DNA of 47,768 bases from Deltaproteobacteria bacterium (GTDB lineage: Bacteria > Desulfobacterota > Binatia > UTPRO1), in assembly GCA_029262315.1 (NCBI GenBank), contig JAJCZP010000255.1:1-47768 (forward strand), written 5' to 3'. This document shows positions 8,495 through 17,641 of this stretch, in pieces. Every line of letters starts with the position of its first letter. The first letter of the stretch is position 1. A program made the translations under genes and the position numbers. The notes under the pieces are model-generated. The model was not told the origin of the DNA. It did no database searches and worked only from the letters and a program-made list of their open reading frames with translations.

Positions 8495-9694
8495 ATGCGG
8501 GAGTGGGATGTCATCATCTGTGGCGCGGGGCCGGCGGGTGCGGCAACGGCGCTGCATCTCGTCAGGCGCGCCCCGACGCTAGCCGGCCGGATCCTCATCC
8601 TCGAGAAGGCACGCCATCCGCGGCCCAAGGTGTGCGCCGGGGGGCTCATTCCGCACGTGCTCGACTCGCTGGACGAACTCGAGGTGGGCCTCACCGTGCC
8701 GCACGTGATGGTGGACCGCGCGCGTATCGAAGTGCCGAGCCGACGCGTGGAGGTGGAGGGGCGCCGTGTGTGCGCCATCATTCGGCGCGCCGAGTTCGAT
8801 GCCTCGTTGGCAGCCGCGGTTCGCGCGCGTGGGGTTGCGATTCACGAGGACGAAAAGGTGCTGACGCTCGAGCGTACCCAGGATTACGTGCGGATTACGA
8901 CCGCACGTGGTGAGTATCGGGCGGCGCTCGTCGTGGGTGCCGACGGCTCGGGGAGCATGGTACGTCGGCGGCTCGTCGCAGGCGATGAGGACAAGCGCGC
9001 GATCGGAAGGGCCGTCATGGCCGATGTGCCGGTCGAGGGCGCCTGCCTCTGGGACGGCCATCGGCGTGCGCGCTACGATTTCGACTTTCGTGCCGTGCCC
9101 TCCGGGCTGGCCGGCTATGCTTGGATGTTTCCCTGCCTCATCCGAGAGCAGCCGCACGTGAATGTCGGCGTATACGCGCGTCGAGCGGCCGAGGGGCCGC
9201 GACTCGTGCCGATGCTGGAGGCGCTCGTTCGCGAGGTCGGCGGTGCGAACGTGCGCCACGAGGCGGCTCCCATTCGGGGCTATGCGCCGACGCGGTTCGT
9301 GGCGCCACGAGTGGTATTGGTCGGCGACGCGGCGGGCGTGGAGCCGCTCATGGGTGAGGGGATCTCGTTCGCCTTCGAGTATGGGCGGTGGGCTGCTGAC
9401 GAGATCGCTATGGCGCTTGCGCGGGGCGAATGGGCGCTGACAGGCGCCGAGGATCGCTTTCGGACCTCCTGGGTCGGGAAGAAGTTGCGACGTCTGTCAC
9501 AGGCCGCGACGATGTTTTACGGCCCGGGAGCCCCGGTCTTGCTCGCTGCGGTCGCGCGGTGGCCAGGCGTGCAGAACGCGGGACTTCGCTGGTACAACGG
9601 GGTCGACGGTTGGGATCGCCGCAGTGGCTGGGAAGTGCTCTGGAGTGCGGTGCGGGGCGCTGCGGTTGCCAGAGAGCCGCTCGGAATGCGATAA
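8495..9694 (+). CDS. FAD-dependent oxidoreductase, geranylgeranyl-reductase-like
   Basis: 399 residues starting at the ATG 8495 (MREWDVIICGAGPAG). It has the FAD motif GAGPAG (10-15), a KVCAGGLIPHVL segment matching the P-x-K-x-C-(A/G)-G-(A/G) signature of geranylgeranyl reductases, the DG motif VVGADGSGS, and the second FAD motif LVGDAAGVEPLMGEGI. This family reduces double bonds of isoprenoid chains or prenyl lipids using NADPH or ferredoxin. A frame open from 7991 overlaps the glycosyltransferase and is rejected as the start because homology begins at 8495. Placement after a glycosyltransferase and before a thiolase suggests a lipid-modifying role, for example on a prenyl carrier or membrane lipid; this is inference. 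Confidence 0.82.
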   Translation: MREWDVIICGAGPAGAATALHLVRRAPTLAGRILILEKARHPRPKVCAGGLIPHVLDSLDELEVGLTVPHVMVDRARIEVPSRRVEVEGRRVCAIIRRAEFDASLAAAVRARGVAIHEDEKVLTLERTQDYVRITTARGEYRAALVVGADGSGSMVRRRLVAGDEDKRAIGRAVMADVPVEGACLWDGHRRARYDFDFRAVPSGLAGYAWMFPCLIREQPHVNVGVYARRAAEGPRLVPMLEALVREVGGANVRHEAAPIRGYAPTRFVAPRVVLVGDAAGVEPLMGEGISFAFEYGRWAADEIAMALARGEWALTGAEDRFRTSWVGKKLRRLSQAATMFYGPGAPVLLAAVARWPGVQNAGLRWYNGVDGWDRRSGWEVLWSAVRGAAVAREPLGMR

Positions 9695-9747
9695 AATAGC
9701 TATCCGCTCCGGGTCCCCGGGGCACACTCTCATCTCAGGAGGATCTG

Positions 9748-10932
9748 ATGCGAAAGGCAGTCATCGTCAGTGCGGCACGTACGGCCATTGGTACACTGGG
9801 AGGCGCCATCGCGCAGGTCCCGGCACCGGAACTCGGTGCGGTCGCGATCAAAGAGGCTTTGAAGCGGGCGAAGGATCTGCCGGGGGAGCAGGTCGACGAG
9901 GTCATCCTCGGGAACGTGCTGCCCGCCGGGCTCGGGTTGAACGCGGCGCGGGTGGCGTACCTGAAAGCTGGTATCCCGCAGGAAGTCCCGGGCTACGGTA
10001 TCAACAAAGCGTGTGGCTCGGGGTTGAAGGCGGTGGCGCTGGCCGCGCAGTCGATCGCGCTCGGCGATGCCGACATCGTGGTCGCCGGCGGCATGGAAAG
10101 CATGAGCGGCGCGCCCTACATGCTCTCGAAGGCTCGTTTCGGCTATCGGATGGGCCACGAGAAGATTCTCGATAGCATGATCAGCGACGGGCTCACGTGT
10201 CCGATCACCTTCGTGCACATGGGTGTCACCGCCGAGAACATCGCCGAGAAGTACGGCATCTCACGCGAGGAGCAGGATGAGTTCGCGGCCGACAGTCAGA
10301 ACAAGACCGCGGCGGCCATGGCAGGTGGCAAGTTCAAGGACGAGATCGTTGCCGTGCAGGTGCCCGCACGCAAGGGTGATCCGATTCCGTTCGATACCGA
10401 TGAGCACCCGCGTGGCGAGACGGCCGTCGCGAAGCTCGCTGGCCTCCGCCCCGCGTTCAAGAAAGAGGGCGGCACTGTGACGGCCGCCAACGCGTCGGGC
10501 ATCAACGACGGTGCGGCTGCAGTCGTGGTCATGGCCGAGGAGCGCGCCAAGGCCGCGAACCTGCCCATCTTGGCGACCATCCGCGCGTTCGCGTCGGCGG
10601 GTGTCGATCCGTCCATCATGGGAATGGGGCCGTGGCCGGCATCGGTCAAGGCGCTCGAGAAGGCCGAGCTCCGAAAAGAAGAGATCGACCTCTGGGAGCT
10701 GAACGAGGCGTTCGCCGCGCAGTCGCTGGGCGTCGTGCGCGAGCTGGGCATTCAGCAGAACCGTATCAATGTGAATGGCGGCGCGATCGCCCTCGGGCAT
10801 CCCATCGGGGCAAGCGGCGCTCGCATTCTCGTGACCTTGCTGCATGCAATGAAGGATCGCGACGCGCGCCTCGGCGTGGCGGCGCTGTGCATCGGTGGCG
10901 GCCAGGGGATCTCGCTGATCGTCGAGCGTTGA
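9748..10932 (+). CDS. Acetyl-CoA acetyltransferase (thiolase)
   Basis: 394 residues, the usual thiolase II length. The acyl-accepting cysteine is Cys89 in [11 protein letters not shown]. The C-terminal half has [19 protein letters not shown] with the active-site His, and CIGGGQG with the second catalytic Cys. The reaction is the reversible condensation of two acetyl-CoA or cleavage of acetoacetyl-CoA. A strong AGGAGG (9737-9742) precedes the ATG by five bases. The preceding flavoprotein ends 53 bp upstream and the HAD phosphatase follows after 20 bp, so these may be co-transcribed. It could serve fatty-acid or amino-acid breakdown, or feed isoprenoid or polyhydroxyalkanoate synthesis; no phaB or mevalonate genes are visible to decide. 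Confidence 0.93.
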   Translation: MRKAVIVSAARTAIGTLGGAIAQVPAPELGAVAIKEALKRAKDLPGEQVDEVILGNVLPAGLGLNAARVAYLKAGIPQEVPGYGINKACGSGLKAVALAAQSIALGDADIVVAGGMESMSGAPYMLSKARFGYRMGHEKILDSMISDGLTCPITFVHMGVTAENIAEKYGISREEQDEFAADSQNKTAAAMAGGKFKDEIVAVQVPARKGDPIPFDTDEHPRGETAVAKLAGLRPAFKKEGGTVTAANASGINDGAAAVVVMAEERAKAANLPILATIRAFASAGVDPSIMGMGPWPASVKALEKAELRKEEIDLWELNEAFAAQSLGVVRELGIQQNRINVNGGAIALGHPIGASGARILVTLLHAMKDRDARLGVAALCIGGGQGISLIVER

Positions 10933-10952
10933 AGCGCGATCGGGTGTGAATC

Positions 10953-11633
10953 GTGGCGATCGCTGCCTTCTTCGATATCGACGGTACGCTGCTCGCCAAG
11001 AACTCGGGCCCCCTCTACATGAAGTATCTGCGCCGGCGGGGTGAGATCCGCCGGCGCGATGCGCTCCGCACGATCTACTTCTACGTGCGCTATCGGCTGA
11101 ACATGCTCGACATCGACGCCGCGCTCGAGCGTTCGAGCGGGTGGATCCGCGGCAAGCGCGAGGATGCCGTCGCTGAGCACTGTCGGCAGTGGTACGAGCA
11201 GATGGTTCGCCAGTACGTGCAGCCAGAGCTCGTGCGCCGCATCGCGGAGCACAAGGCACAGGGGCATCTCGTCGCCATTCTCTCCAGCACGACGAACTAT
11301 CTCGCCCGACCCTTGGCCGCGGATCTCGGTATCGAGCACCTGCTGGTGTCGCGGTTGGTCGTGGAGGACGGTCGGTTCACCGGCAAGGCGGAGCAGCCGC
11401 TCTGTTACGGTGACGGGAAGATTCACTGGGCGCGACGCTTTGCCGAGGCGCACGGCGTCGATCTCGCCGAGAGTTACTTCTATACCGACTCGGCGAGCGA
11501 TCTGCCGATGCTCGAGATCGTTGGACATCCCCAGGTCGTCAATCCAGATATCGTGCTCGGCCGCGAGGCGCGTCGGCGAGGGTGGCCGGTCTTGAGGCCT
11601 CGTATCGATCGGCCGGTCGGCCAGAGCGCCTAG
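10953..11633 (+). CDS. HAD-superfamily phosphatase, subfamily IB (SerB-like)
   Basis: 226 residues from a GTG start at 10953, 20 bp after the thiolase stop. Motif I FFDIDGTLL has both catalytic Asp residues (8 and 10), motif II is ILSSTTN, and motif IV is FYTDSASDLPML, as in the HAD-IB group that includes phosphoserine phosphatase and the CicA and PlsC-linked phosphatases. The cap region is helical and basic (YLRRRGEIRRRDALR). It hydrolyses a small phosphorylated metabolite or lipid head group. It lacks the ACT domain of some SerB proteins and is not next to serine genes, so I do not call it serB. Confidence 0.85.
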   Translation: MAIAAFFDIDGTLLAKNSGPLYMKYLRRRGEIRRRDALRTIYFYVRYRLNMLDIDAALERSSGWIRGKREDAVAEHCRQWYEQMVRQYVQPELVRRIAEHKAQGHLVAILSSTTNYLARPLAADLGIEHLLVSRLVVEDGRFTGKAEQPLCYGDGKIHWARRFAEAHGVDLAESYFYTDSASDLPMLEIVGHPQVVNPDIVLGREARRRGWPVLRPRIDRPVGQSA

Positions 11634-11641
11634 CTGGAGCG

Positions 11642-12472
11642 ATGGGGAGCGCGTTCCCGACGGAGGTTCGCGATGATGCTGGGCGCCGGCTCCGGCTCGA
11701 GGCGCCGCCCGCGACGATCGTGTCGCTCGTTCCGAGCCTGACCGAGTTGCTGTTCGCGCTCGGTGCCGGTGGCGCCGTCGTGGGGATTACCCGCTACTGT
11801 ACGCATCCGCCGGCCGAGACCGCACGGCTTCCGCGCCTCGGAGGTACCAAGAATCCGGATCTGGACGCCATCGCGGCGTTGAAGCCCGCGCTCGTGCTCA
11901 TGAACGCCGAGGAGAATCGCCGCGAAGACTTCGAGGCGCTGGAGGCGTGTGGCACACCGATCTACGTCACGGAGCCGAAGACCGTCGATGCCGCGATCGC
12001 ACTGAACGCCCGGCTGGCCGCGATCGTGGGGCGCGCCTCCGCGGGCGGGGCTCTCGTGCATGCGCAACGCGAGATCCTCAGCTCGGTACGGACGTCAGCG
12101 CGGCTTGGCCGGCCGGTCCGCTATTTTTGTCCGATCTGGAAGCGGCCGTGGATGGGGTTCAACGCCGACACCTATGCGCACGATGTGCTTCGGTGTGCGG
12201 GCGGGCTGAATCTCCTTGCCGACCGTTCCGAGCGGTATCCCGCCGTCGAGCTCGGCGAGTTGGCCCCAGCGGATCCCGAGGTCGTCTTGCTGCCAGACGA
12301 GCCCTATGTCTTCACCGCCGCCGACATTTCGGCGCTGGCACCGCTGGCCGATTCCCCAGCACTGGCGCGCGATCGCGTGCACCTGGTCGATGGCAAAGCC
12401 CTGTCCTGGTACGGTCCCCGCATCGCCGATGGGGTGCGGGCGTTCGCGACGCTCTTCGACGCGGCACGTTGA
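11642..12472 (+). CDS. BtuF-like metal/cobalamin receptor without a signal peptide
   Basis: 276 residues from the ATG 11642 with a GGAG eight bases upstream; a GTG at 11582 is in frame but overlaps the HAD gene. TIVSLVPSLTELLFALGAGGAVVGITRYC and DLDAIAALKPALVL match the N-terminal half of helical-backbone receptors for cobalamin, haem or iron-siderophore ABC importers (BtuF/FecB type). The segment PIWKRPWMGFNADTYAHDVLRCAGG matches the second lobe. Neither start yields a signal peptide or lipobox, so it may be cytoplasmic, unlike classical BtuF. No permease or ATPase gene is adjacent. Similar soluble stand-alone proteins are commonly labelled cobalamin-binding protein. Ligand unknown. Confidence 0.78.
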   Translation: MGSAFPTEVRDDAGRRLRLEAPPATIVSLVPSLTELLFALGAGGAVVGITRYCTHPPAETARLPRLGGTKNPDLDAIAALKPALVLMNAEENRREDFEALEACGTPIYVTEPKTVDAAIALNARLAAIVGRASAGGALVHAQREILSSVRTSARLGRPVRYFCPIWKRPWMGFNADTYAHDVLRCAGGLNLLADRSERYPAVELGELAPADPEVVLLPDEPYVFTAADISALAPLADSPALARDRVHLVDGKALSWYGPRIADGVRAFATLFDAAR

Positions 12473-12527
12473 GGGCGCGCTCCGACATCGGAAACTCGCG
12501 ACTTCACGAAGGAAGCGTAGTTCGTTC

Positions 12528-12555
12528 TTGCTTTCTGCGGCGGCGCTCCTATAAG
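12528..12555 (+). promoter_or_regulatory. Putative sigma-70 promoter of dnaB
   Basis: TATAAG (12550-12555, five of six bases of the consensus -10) is preceded after 16 bp by TTGCTT (12528-12533, TTG conserved). It falls in the 108-bp gap before dnaB and would give a leader of about 20 bases that contains the GGAGG ribosome-binding site. Pattern match only. Confidence 0.4.
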
Positions 12556-12580
12556 CGACGAGACATGTGGAGGTGTGGCG

Positions 12581-14002
12581 ATGCCGTCTGTTGAAGATAA
12601 CCTCCGCAAGGTCCCGCCCCAGAACCTCGAGGCCGAAGAGTCGGTTCTGGGCGCGATCCTGATCGACAACGAGGCGTGTACACTCGCGCTGCCGCTCCTC
12701 CGGGGCGAAGACTTCTACCGCGAGGCGCACCGCAAGCTCTTCGAGGCGATGAGCGTGCTCCACGAGGAGGGCTCACCGGTCGACACGATTACCCTGACCG
12801 AGGCCCTGCGCCGCCACGAGCAGCTGCAGGCGGTCGGCGGGGCGGCGTTCATCGCCGAGTTGGTCGAGCGTGTGCCGACCGCTGCCAACGTCGAGTACTA
12901 CGCCAAGATCGTGCGCGAGAAGGCGCTGCTCCGAGGATTGATCGGCACAGCCACCGAGATCGCGACTTCTGCGTACGAGGCCGGGGGCGCGGTCGACGAG
13001 ATCGTCGAAGAGGCGGAGAAGAAGATCTTCAGCATCGCCGAGGCCCACGTCACGCCGACGTTCTCCACGGTCAGTGACCTTTTGCCTTTGGCCATCAAGG
13101 AAGTCGAGAAACTCTACAATCACAAGGAGATGATCACCGGTCTCCCGACCGGATTCCACGATCTCGACAAGCAGACCGCCGGCCTGCAGAAGAGCGACCT
13201 GATCATCGTGGCTGGCCGGCCCGGTATGGGAAAGACCGCCCTCGCACTCAACATGGCGACGCACGCCTCGATGCAAACCGGAGCCGCCATCGCGCTCTTC
13301 TCGCTCGAAATGGCGAAGGAGCAGCTCGTGCTTCGCATGCTGTGCTCGCAGGCGCGGGTCAACTACGGCTCCGTGCGCTCGGGCAGCCTGCACGAGCGTG
13401 ATTTCGCGCGGTTGGCGTCGGCTGCGGGTGAGCTGCATCAGGCCGCGATCTACATCGACGATTCTCCAGGGCTCACGATCTTGGAGCTCCGTGCCAAGGC
13501 GCGTCGCCTGGTGCGCGATGCGCGCAACAAGCTCGGCAAAGATCTCGGGATGATCGTCATCGATTACCTTCAGCTGATGCGGGGTTCGGGCCGGACCGAC
13601 TCGCGCGAGCAGGAGATCTCGGCGATCTCGCGTTCGCTGAAGGCATTGGCGAAGGAACTCCGTCTCCCGGTGGTGGCACTCTCCCAGCTCAATCGTCGGG
13701 TGGAGGAGGGCACCGATCGGCGCCCGGTCATGGCCCACCTTCGGGAGTCCGGCGCCATCGAGCAGGACGCCGATGTCATTCTCTTCGTCTACCGCGAGGC
13801 GGCCTACAATCGCGAGCTCTCTCCCGAGGAGGAGCGTGAGTCCGAGATCATCATCGGCAAGCAGAGGAACGGACCGACGGGAACGGTGCACGTGACCTTC
13901 CTGAAGGAGTACATGCGCTTCGAGGATCGGGCGTTCGCGGGCGACGATGTCATGGAGGCAGAGGCCGACCTCAGCGAGCACTTCGAAGTCCTGGAGCCGT
14001 AG
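12581..14002 (+). CDS. dnaB: Replicative DNA helicase DnaB
   Basis: 473 residues. The ATG at 12581 is chosen because GGAGG (12569-12573) lies seven bases upstream; a GTG at 12575 is in frame but too close to it. The N-terminal helical domain starts with VPPQNLEAEESVLGAIL, typical of DnaB. The RecA-like C-terminal domain has Walker A GRPGMGKTA (about 212-220), FSLEMAKEQL, Walker B MIVIDYLQLM, VVALSQLNRRVEEG and the DNA-binding region HLRESGAIEQDAD, all at conventional spacing. It forms the hexameric helicase at the replication fork. No intein interrupts the gene. The usual neighbour rplI is absent here. Confidence 0.97.
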   Translation: MPSVEDNLRKVPPQNLEAEESVLGAILIDNEACTLALPLLRGEDFYREAHRKLFEAMSVLHEEGSPVDTITLTEALRRHEQLQAVGGAAFIAELVERVPTAANVEYYAKIVREKALLRGLIGTATEIATSAYEAGGAVDEIVEEAEKKIFSIAEAHVTPTFSTVSDLLPLAIKEVEKLYNHKEMITGLPTGFHDLDKQTAGLQKSDLIIVAGRPGMGKTALALNMATHASMQTGAAIALFSLEMAKEQLVLRMLCSQARVNYGSVRSGSLHERDFARLASAAGELHQAAIYIDDSPGLTILELRAKARRLVRDARNKLGKDLGMIVIDYLQLMRGSGRTDSREQEISAISRSLKALAKELRLPVVALSQLNRRVEEGTDRRPVMAHLRESGAIEQDADVILFVYREAAYNRELSPEEERESEIIIGKQRNGPTGTVHVTFLKEYMRFEDRAFAGDDVMEAEADLSEHFEVLEP

Positions 14003-14050
14003 CTTCGCTTGGTCCGCGCGGCGGCCATGGCCGCGACTCGAGGAGTTCGG

Positions 14051-14671
14051 CTACGCGATCGACTCGAGGAGTTCGGCCGTCGCCCGTTCGACGTCCGGAG
14101 CACGGACGATCTCGCTGATGACCGCGATGGCGTCGGCGCCGGTCGCGAGTGTGGACGCTGCCGTCGCGGCGGTAATGCCTCCGATCGCGACCAGGGGACG
14201 GCCCACCATCTGGCGCGCCGTTGCCAGACGATCGATACCGACGACGGGGTCGGGATTGGCTTTGCTCGTGGTTGAGAAGATGGGGCCGAGCGAGAGGTAG
14301 GTGGCAGAGGTGTGCGCGGCGACGTCCAACTGATGCTCGTCGTGGGTCGAGAGGCCGATGAGTGCCTGCGGTCCGAGGAGCCGCCGCGCGGCTTCGATCG
14401 GCAGGTCGTCTTGACCGAGGTGCACGCCGTCGGCCCGCACGGCCGCGGCGATGTCGGCGCGATCGTTGATGACGAAGGTCGCTCCGGCTGCGGCCGTCAC
14501 TTCACGGATGGCGGCGGCGTGCGCGAGGAAACGGCGGGTTTCGGTTTCGTGTTTGAGACGGAGCTGGAGTAGGCGCGCGCCACCCGCCAGCATGGCCTGG
14601 GCGAGCGTGAGCGGGTCGCGGCCGGTGTCGAGCGGATCGACGATCAGATAGAGCCGAGAAGGCAGGGGCAT
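14051..14671 (-). CDS. thiE: Thiamine phosphate synthase
   Basis: 206 residues from the ATG at 14671. It joins hydroxymethylpyrimidine diphosphate and thiazole phosphate to make thiamine phosphate in the cytoplasm. The TIM-barrel signatures are present: LYLIVDP at the start, LQLRLKH, the diphosphate/Mg site INDRADIAAAVRADGVHLGQDDLP, IGLSTHD, and YLSLGPIFSTTSKANPDP with IGGIT. The gene begins 10 bp after the ntrC-like stop and so is probably the last gene of the ntrB-ntrC transcript, although no thiamine gene accompanies it. A longer frame up to 14785 overlaps ntrC and has no family homology. Confidence 0.95.
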   Translation of the reverse strand: MPLPSRLYLIVDPLDTGRDPLTLAQAMLAGGARLLQLRLKHETETRRFLAHAAAIREVTAAAGATFVINDRADIAAAVRADGVHLGQDDLPIEAARRLLGPQALIGLSTHDEHQLDVAAHTSATYLSLGPIFSTTSKANPDPVVGIDRLATARQMVGRPLVAIGGITAATAASTLATGADAIAVISEIVRAPDVERATAELLESIA

Positions 14672-14681
14672 GGCGGTTGGA

Positions 14682-16109
14682 TCACTTGCCTCCCCGGCCG
14701 AGATCGATCGCGAGCATGGTGATCTTCTTCCGGAGGGTGTTGCGATTGATGCCGAGCATCTCCGCGGCGCGCAGCTGGTTGCCATTGGTCAGGCGAAGCA
14801 CCTTTTCTATCAAGGGTCGCTCCACGGCGGCCACGACGGCGGCATGGAGATCGTTGGCCGGTCGGTTCGGGTCGTCGACGAGGCCATCGACCGCGACGCG
14901 TAGCGTTTCGGCCAGCGAAGTGGCGAGCGGGGGCGGCGGGCTCGATTCCGTCAGGGACAGATCCGCGGCGGTGAGCGTACGCCCGGGGGCGAGGACGGCC
15001 GCCCGGAGGAGGCAGTTCTCGAGCTCGCGAACGTTCCCTCGCCACGGATGGTGCACGAGCAACTCTTCGGCGTCCGCTGCCACGGCGGCAATGTCGGTTC
15101 CCATCTCGGCGTTGATCTTCCCGAGAAAGTGACGGATCAGCTCCGGAATGTCGCCCCGCCGGTCGCGGAGCGGTGGTACGTTGATAGGGACGACCTTCAA
15201 ACGAAAGAACAAGTCCTCGCGGAAGCGCTGTTCGCCCACCGCGCGCTCCAGGTTCTGATTCGTCGCCGCGATGATGCGGACATCGGTCTGCATGTTCTGC
15301 GTATTGCCCACGCGGCTGAACTCATGTTCTTGCAGTACGCGCAGGAGCTTCACCTGCAGCTCGACGGCCATGTCGCCGACCTCGTCGAGAAAGAGGGTGC
15401 CGCCCGCCGCGGTCTCGAAGCGGCCGAGGCGGCGCTCGTTGGCGCCGGTGAAGGCACCGCGCTCGTGCCCGAACAGCTCGCTTTCGAGCAGATCGCGCGG
15501 GATGGCAGAGCAGTTGAGGGCGACGAAGGGTCCACTCCAACGTGACGAGTGCGAATGGATGGCGCGAGCGATGAGCTCTTTCCCGGTGCCGCTCTCGCCC
15601 TCGATGAGTACCGTGGCATCGCTTGTCGCCACCCGGCCGATCGTCTTGAAGATCTCCTGCATACCGGTGCTGGTGCCGACCAGCGTGACGCCGGGTTCGT
15701 AGCGCTCGCCGACTTCGGTACGGATGCGTCCGACCGTGCGGGTGAGCTCTCGCATCTCGTTCGCGCGCGCCACGAGCGCGCGCACCTCGTCGAGGTCGAA
15801 GGGCTTGGTGAGATAGTTGAAGGCGCCGCGCTTCATGGCCTCGATCGCATTCGCCATCGTGTTCTGCGCCGTGATGACGAGGGTGATCAGCGACGGCTGG
15901 TGTTCGCGGAGACGCGAGAGGATGTCGAGCCCGCTCATGTCGGGGAGGCGGATGTCGAGGATGGCGATGTCGAAGTCCCCCCCGACGGCCGCTTCGATCG
16001 CGGCGCCGCCGGTGACGACCGTCTCCACGTCGTGGCCCGCCTCGGTGAGGGCGGTCTTCAAGACGACGCAGATCGACTCTTCATCATCCGCAACCAAGAC
16101 GCGTGCCAT
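14682..16109 (-). CDS. ntrC: NtrC-family sigma-54-dependent response regulator
   Basis: 475 residues. The receiver domain (1-120) has the acidic pocket ADDEE and phospho-acceptor Asp52 ([11 protein letters not shown]). The AAA+ domain has Walker A GESGTGKE (171-178), the sigma-54 contact loop GAFTGA (218-223) and Walker [11 protein letters not shown]. The C-terminal Fis-type helix-turn-helix reads [20 protein letters not shown]. It activates sigma-54 promoters when phosphorylated by the kinase encoded 3 bp upstream. Gene order and the PAS-type cytoplasmic partner fit NtrBC nitrogen control. No glnA or glnB is in view, so the regulon cannot be confirmed. Confidence 0.93.
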   Translation of the reverse strand: MARVLVADDEESICVVLKTALTEAGHDVETVVTGGAAIEAAVGGDFDIAILDIRLPDMSGLDILSRLREHQPSLITLVITAQNTMANAIEAMKRGAFNYLTKPFDLDEVRALVARANEMRELTRTVGRIRTEVGERYEPGVTLVGTSTGMQEIFKTIGRVATSDATVLIEGESGTGKELIARAIHSHSSRWSGPFVALNCSAIPRDLLESELFGHERGAFTGANERRLGRFETAAGGTLFLDEVGDMAVELQVKLLRVLQEHEFSRVGNTQNMQTDVRIIAATNQNLERAVGEQRFREDLFFRLKVVPINVPPLRDRRGDIPELIRHFLGKINAEMGTDIAAVAADAEELLVHHPWRGNVRELENCLLRAAVLAPGRTLTAADLSLTESSPPPPLATSLAETLRVAVDGLVDDPNRPANDLHAAVVAAVERPLIEKVLRLTNGNQLRAAEMLGINRNTLRKKITMLAIDLGRGGK

Positions 16110-16112
16110 GGA

Positions 16113-17270
16113 TCAGCCCTTTCCCGGAATCGCGACTGGCAAACTGATTCGCATGCGCGTGCCATGCCCAGGTTCGCTGTCGACGTGGATGAGTCCGCCG
16201 TGTTGGGTGACCAGATGATGCGTGATCGCGAGGCCGAGTCCCGAGCCCTGGGCCTTGGTGGTGTAGAACGGCGTGAAGATGCGCTCGCAATCGTCGGCTG
16301 GGATGCCGGGCCCGGTGTCGGCGATCTCGACCGACAGGAATTGGCGACTCGCTTCCCAGTCGACGTGGCGGACATGAAAGTCGGTTTCGATGCGTGTCGT
16401 TACGATCAGGGTTCCGCTCCCGTCCATGGCGTCCAGGGCGTTCTTGACCAGGTTCAGGAGGATTTGGCGGAGCTGTGCCTCGTCAGCCCAGACGTCCGGG
16501 AGGCTCGGATCGAACCGGCAGTCGACGGTGAGCGCATCTGTGGCGCGAGACTGTTCCAGCAGCAGGACCTCTTGCACCACGCGGTGGACGTTGACGGCCT
16601 CGGGTCGTAGACGTGGGGGCTTCGTGAGCTCCAAAAGTTGGTCGAGCAGGGCAGACACGCGGTCGACCTCGCGGGTGATCAGCGCCGTGAAGCGCGAGGC
16701 GTCGGCGTCATGCGCGAAGCGTTCGGCCAGTAGCTGACCCGCGCCCTTGATACCACCCAAAGGATTCTTCACCTCGTGCGCCAAGCCAGCCGCGACGGCC
16801 GCGAGGTCGTTGACTCGCGCTCGACGCTCGGCGTTCTCCGTGTGCGGTTGCTGGGTGGTGAGATTGTGGAAGAGCAGCGCGCTGCCAATCGACTGACCGC
16901 CGGCATCGGCCAGCGGCGACATTGTGAGGCGGACGAAGCAGCGTCGGCCGAAGGGCGCGTGGAGTTCCCCGCGCTCGCTGGCGCGTCGCGCGCGATTGCC
17001 CGCGAGGTTGTGGATCTGGTCGGCCAGCCACGGGTGCGCGGCGAAGACCTCGGTGGCGGCTCGTCCAACCGCATGCGCCGCAGACACGCCCGTGAGGTCC
17101 TCGGCCTGGGGACTGACGAACACCACCTGCTGTTCGGCATCGAGCAACAGAAGCCCGTCGCCGAGGCTCGCCATGATGTCGTCGACGTGTTCACGCACGA
17201 AGCCGGAGGCCGAGGTCGGAGTGGCTTCCTCCGCGGGCGGGACGCGATGTCGTTTCGCTGGACGCGCCAT
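16113..17270 (-). CDS. ntrB: NtrB-type PAS-domain histidine kinase
   Basis: 385 residues, no membrane segment. The start ATG at 17270 has GGGAGG four bases upstream; an in-frame start at 17294 is less likely. A PAS domain (about 30-140; SLGDGLLLLDAEQQVVFVSPQAEDL) is followed by the H-box AGLAHEVKNPLGGIKG with His165, the N-box ILLNLVKNALDAMDGSGT, the G1 box DTGPGIP and the G2 box GSGLGLAI. This is the nitrogen-regulator kinase layout, which phosphorylates the NtrC-like regulator directly downstream. In the family it is controlled by PII protein; that is known for the family, not shown here. Confidence 0.92.
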   Translation of the reverse strand: MARPAKRHRVPPAEEATPTSASGFVREHVDDIMASLGDGLLLLDAEQQVVFVSPQAEDLTGVSAAHAVGRAATEVFAAHPWLADQIHNLAGNRARRASERGELHAPFGRRCFVRLTMSPLADAGGQSIGSALLFHNLTTQQPHTENAERRARVNDLAAVAAGLAHEVKNPLGGIKGAGQLLAERFAHDADASRFTALITREVDRVSALLDQLLELTKPPRLRPEAVNVHRVVQEVLLLEQSRATDALTVDCRFDPSLPDVWADEAQLRQILLNLVKNALDAMDGSGTLIVTTRIETDFHVRHVDWEASRQFLSVEIADTGPGIPADDCERIFTPFYTTKAQGSGLGLAITHHLVTQHGGLIHVDSEPGHGTRMRISLPVAIPGKG

Positions 17271-17365
17271 AACGCCTCCCAAACAGGCTACCATTAGACG
17301 CGCCGCGTCGCGAGCTCCCGCTAGGAGGAGATCCCCCCCGGCCGTAGGAGCGCGGGCTTCCAGGC

Positions 17366-17497
17366 GTGCGGCGCCTCCCCATCGAGCGCGAGACGCGACA
17401 CTGCGCGCGCTGTGGCGCGCAAAGCATCGTGTGCGTTTTCAGGCCCTGTGACCGGTGCGGCGCCTCCCCATCGAGCGCGAGACGCGACACTGCGCGC
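17366..17497. repeat. 43-bp direct repeat, two copies 89 bp apart
   Basis: Bases 17366-17408 and 17455-17497 are identical over 43 bp (core GCGCCTCCCCATCGAGCGCG). They lie in the 371-bp gene-poor gap between ntrB and ispF. The second copy runs into a long hairpin. The spacing, sequence identity and hairpin resemble a dispersed intergenic repeat family of REP/BIME type. Confidence 0.85.
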
Positions 17498-17519
17498 CCT
17501 GGGGGCGCGCAGTGTCGCG
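17483..17519. repeat. Perfect 17-bp stem hairpin
   Basis: Arm 17483-17499 is exactly complementary to 17503-17519 with a three-base TGG loop. The left arm starts inside the second 43-bp repeat copy. No T-run follows on either strand, so it is not a standard intrinsic terminator. Confidence 0.85.
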
Positions 17520-17522
17520 GGA

Positions 17523-17580
17523 GCCCCGCGAACCACGCTTCGCGGGGCGACGCCCATCGGAGCACGGCGGCGTAGCCGCC
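17523..17580. repeat. Two further hairpins: 10-bp stem and 6-bp stem
   Basis: Arm GCCCCGCGAA (17523-17532) pairs with 17539-17548 across a six-base loop. GGCGGC (17566-17571) pairs with GCCGCC (17575-17580) across GTA. They follow the 17-bp hairpin directly, making three consecutive hairpins before ispF. One may end leftover transcription or act as a structured leader for ispF, but no T-run is seen. Confidence 0.7.
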
Positions 17581-17641
17581 GCGCGCACGGGGGCGAAATC
17601 CGATTGACAGGACTCCGATCGCTCCCTAGCGTCCGACGCCC

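Noticed and set aside
9665-9697. TAAAAT resembling a -10 box before the thiolase gene
   Set aside because: It overlaps the stop codon of the preceding gene and the nearest TTGCCA is 21 bp away, too far for a normal spacer.
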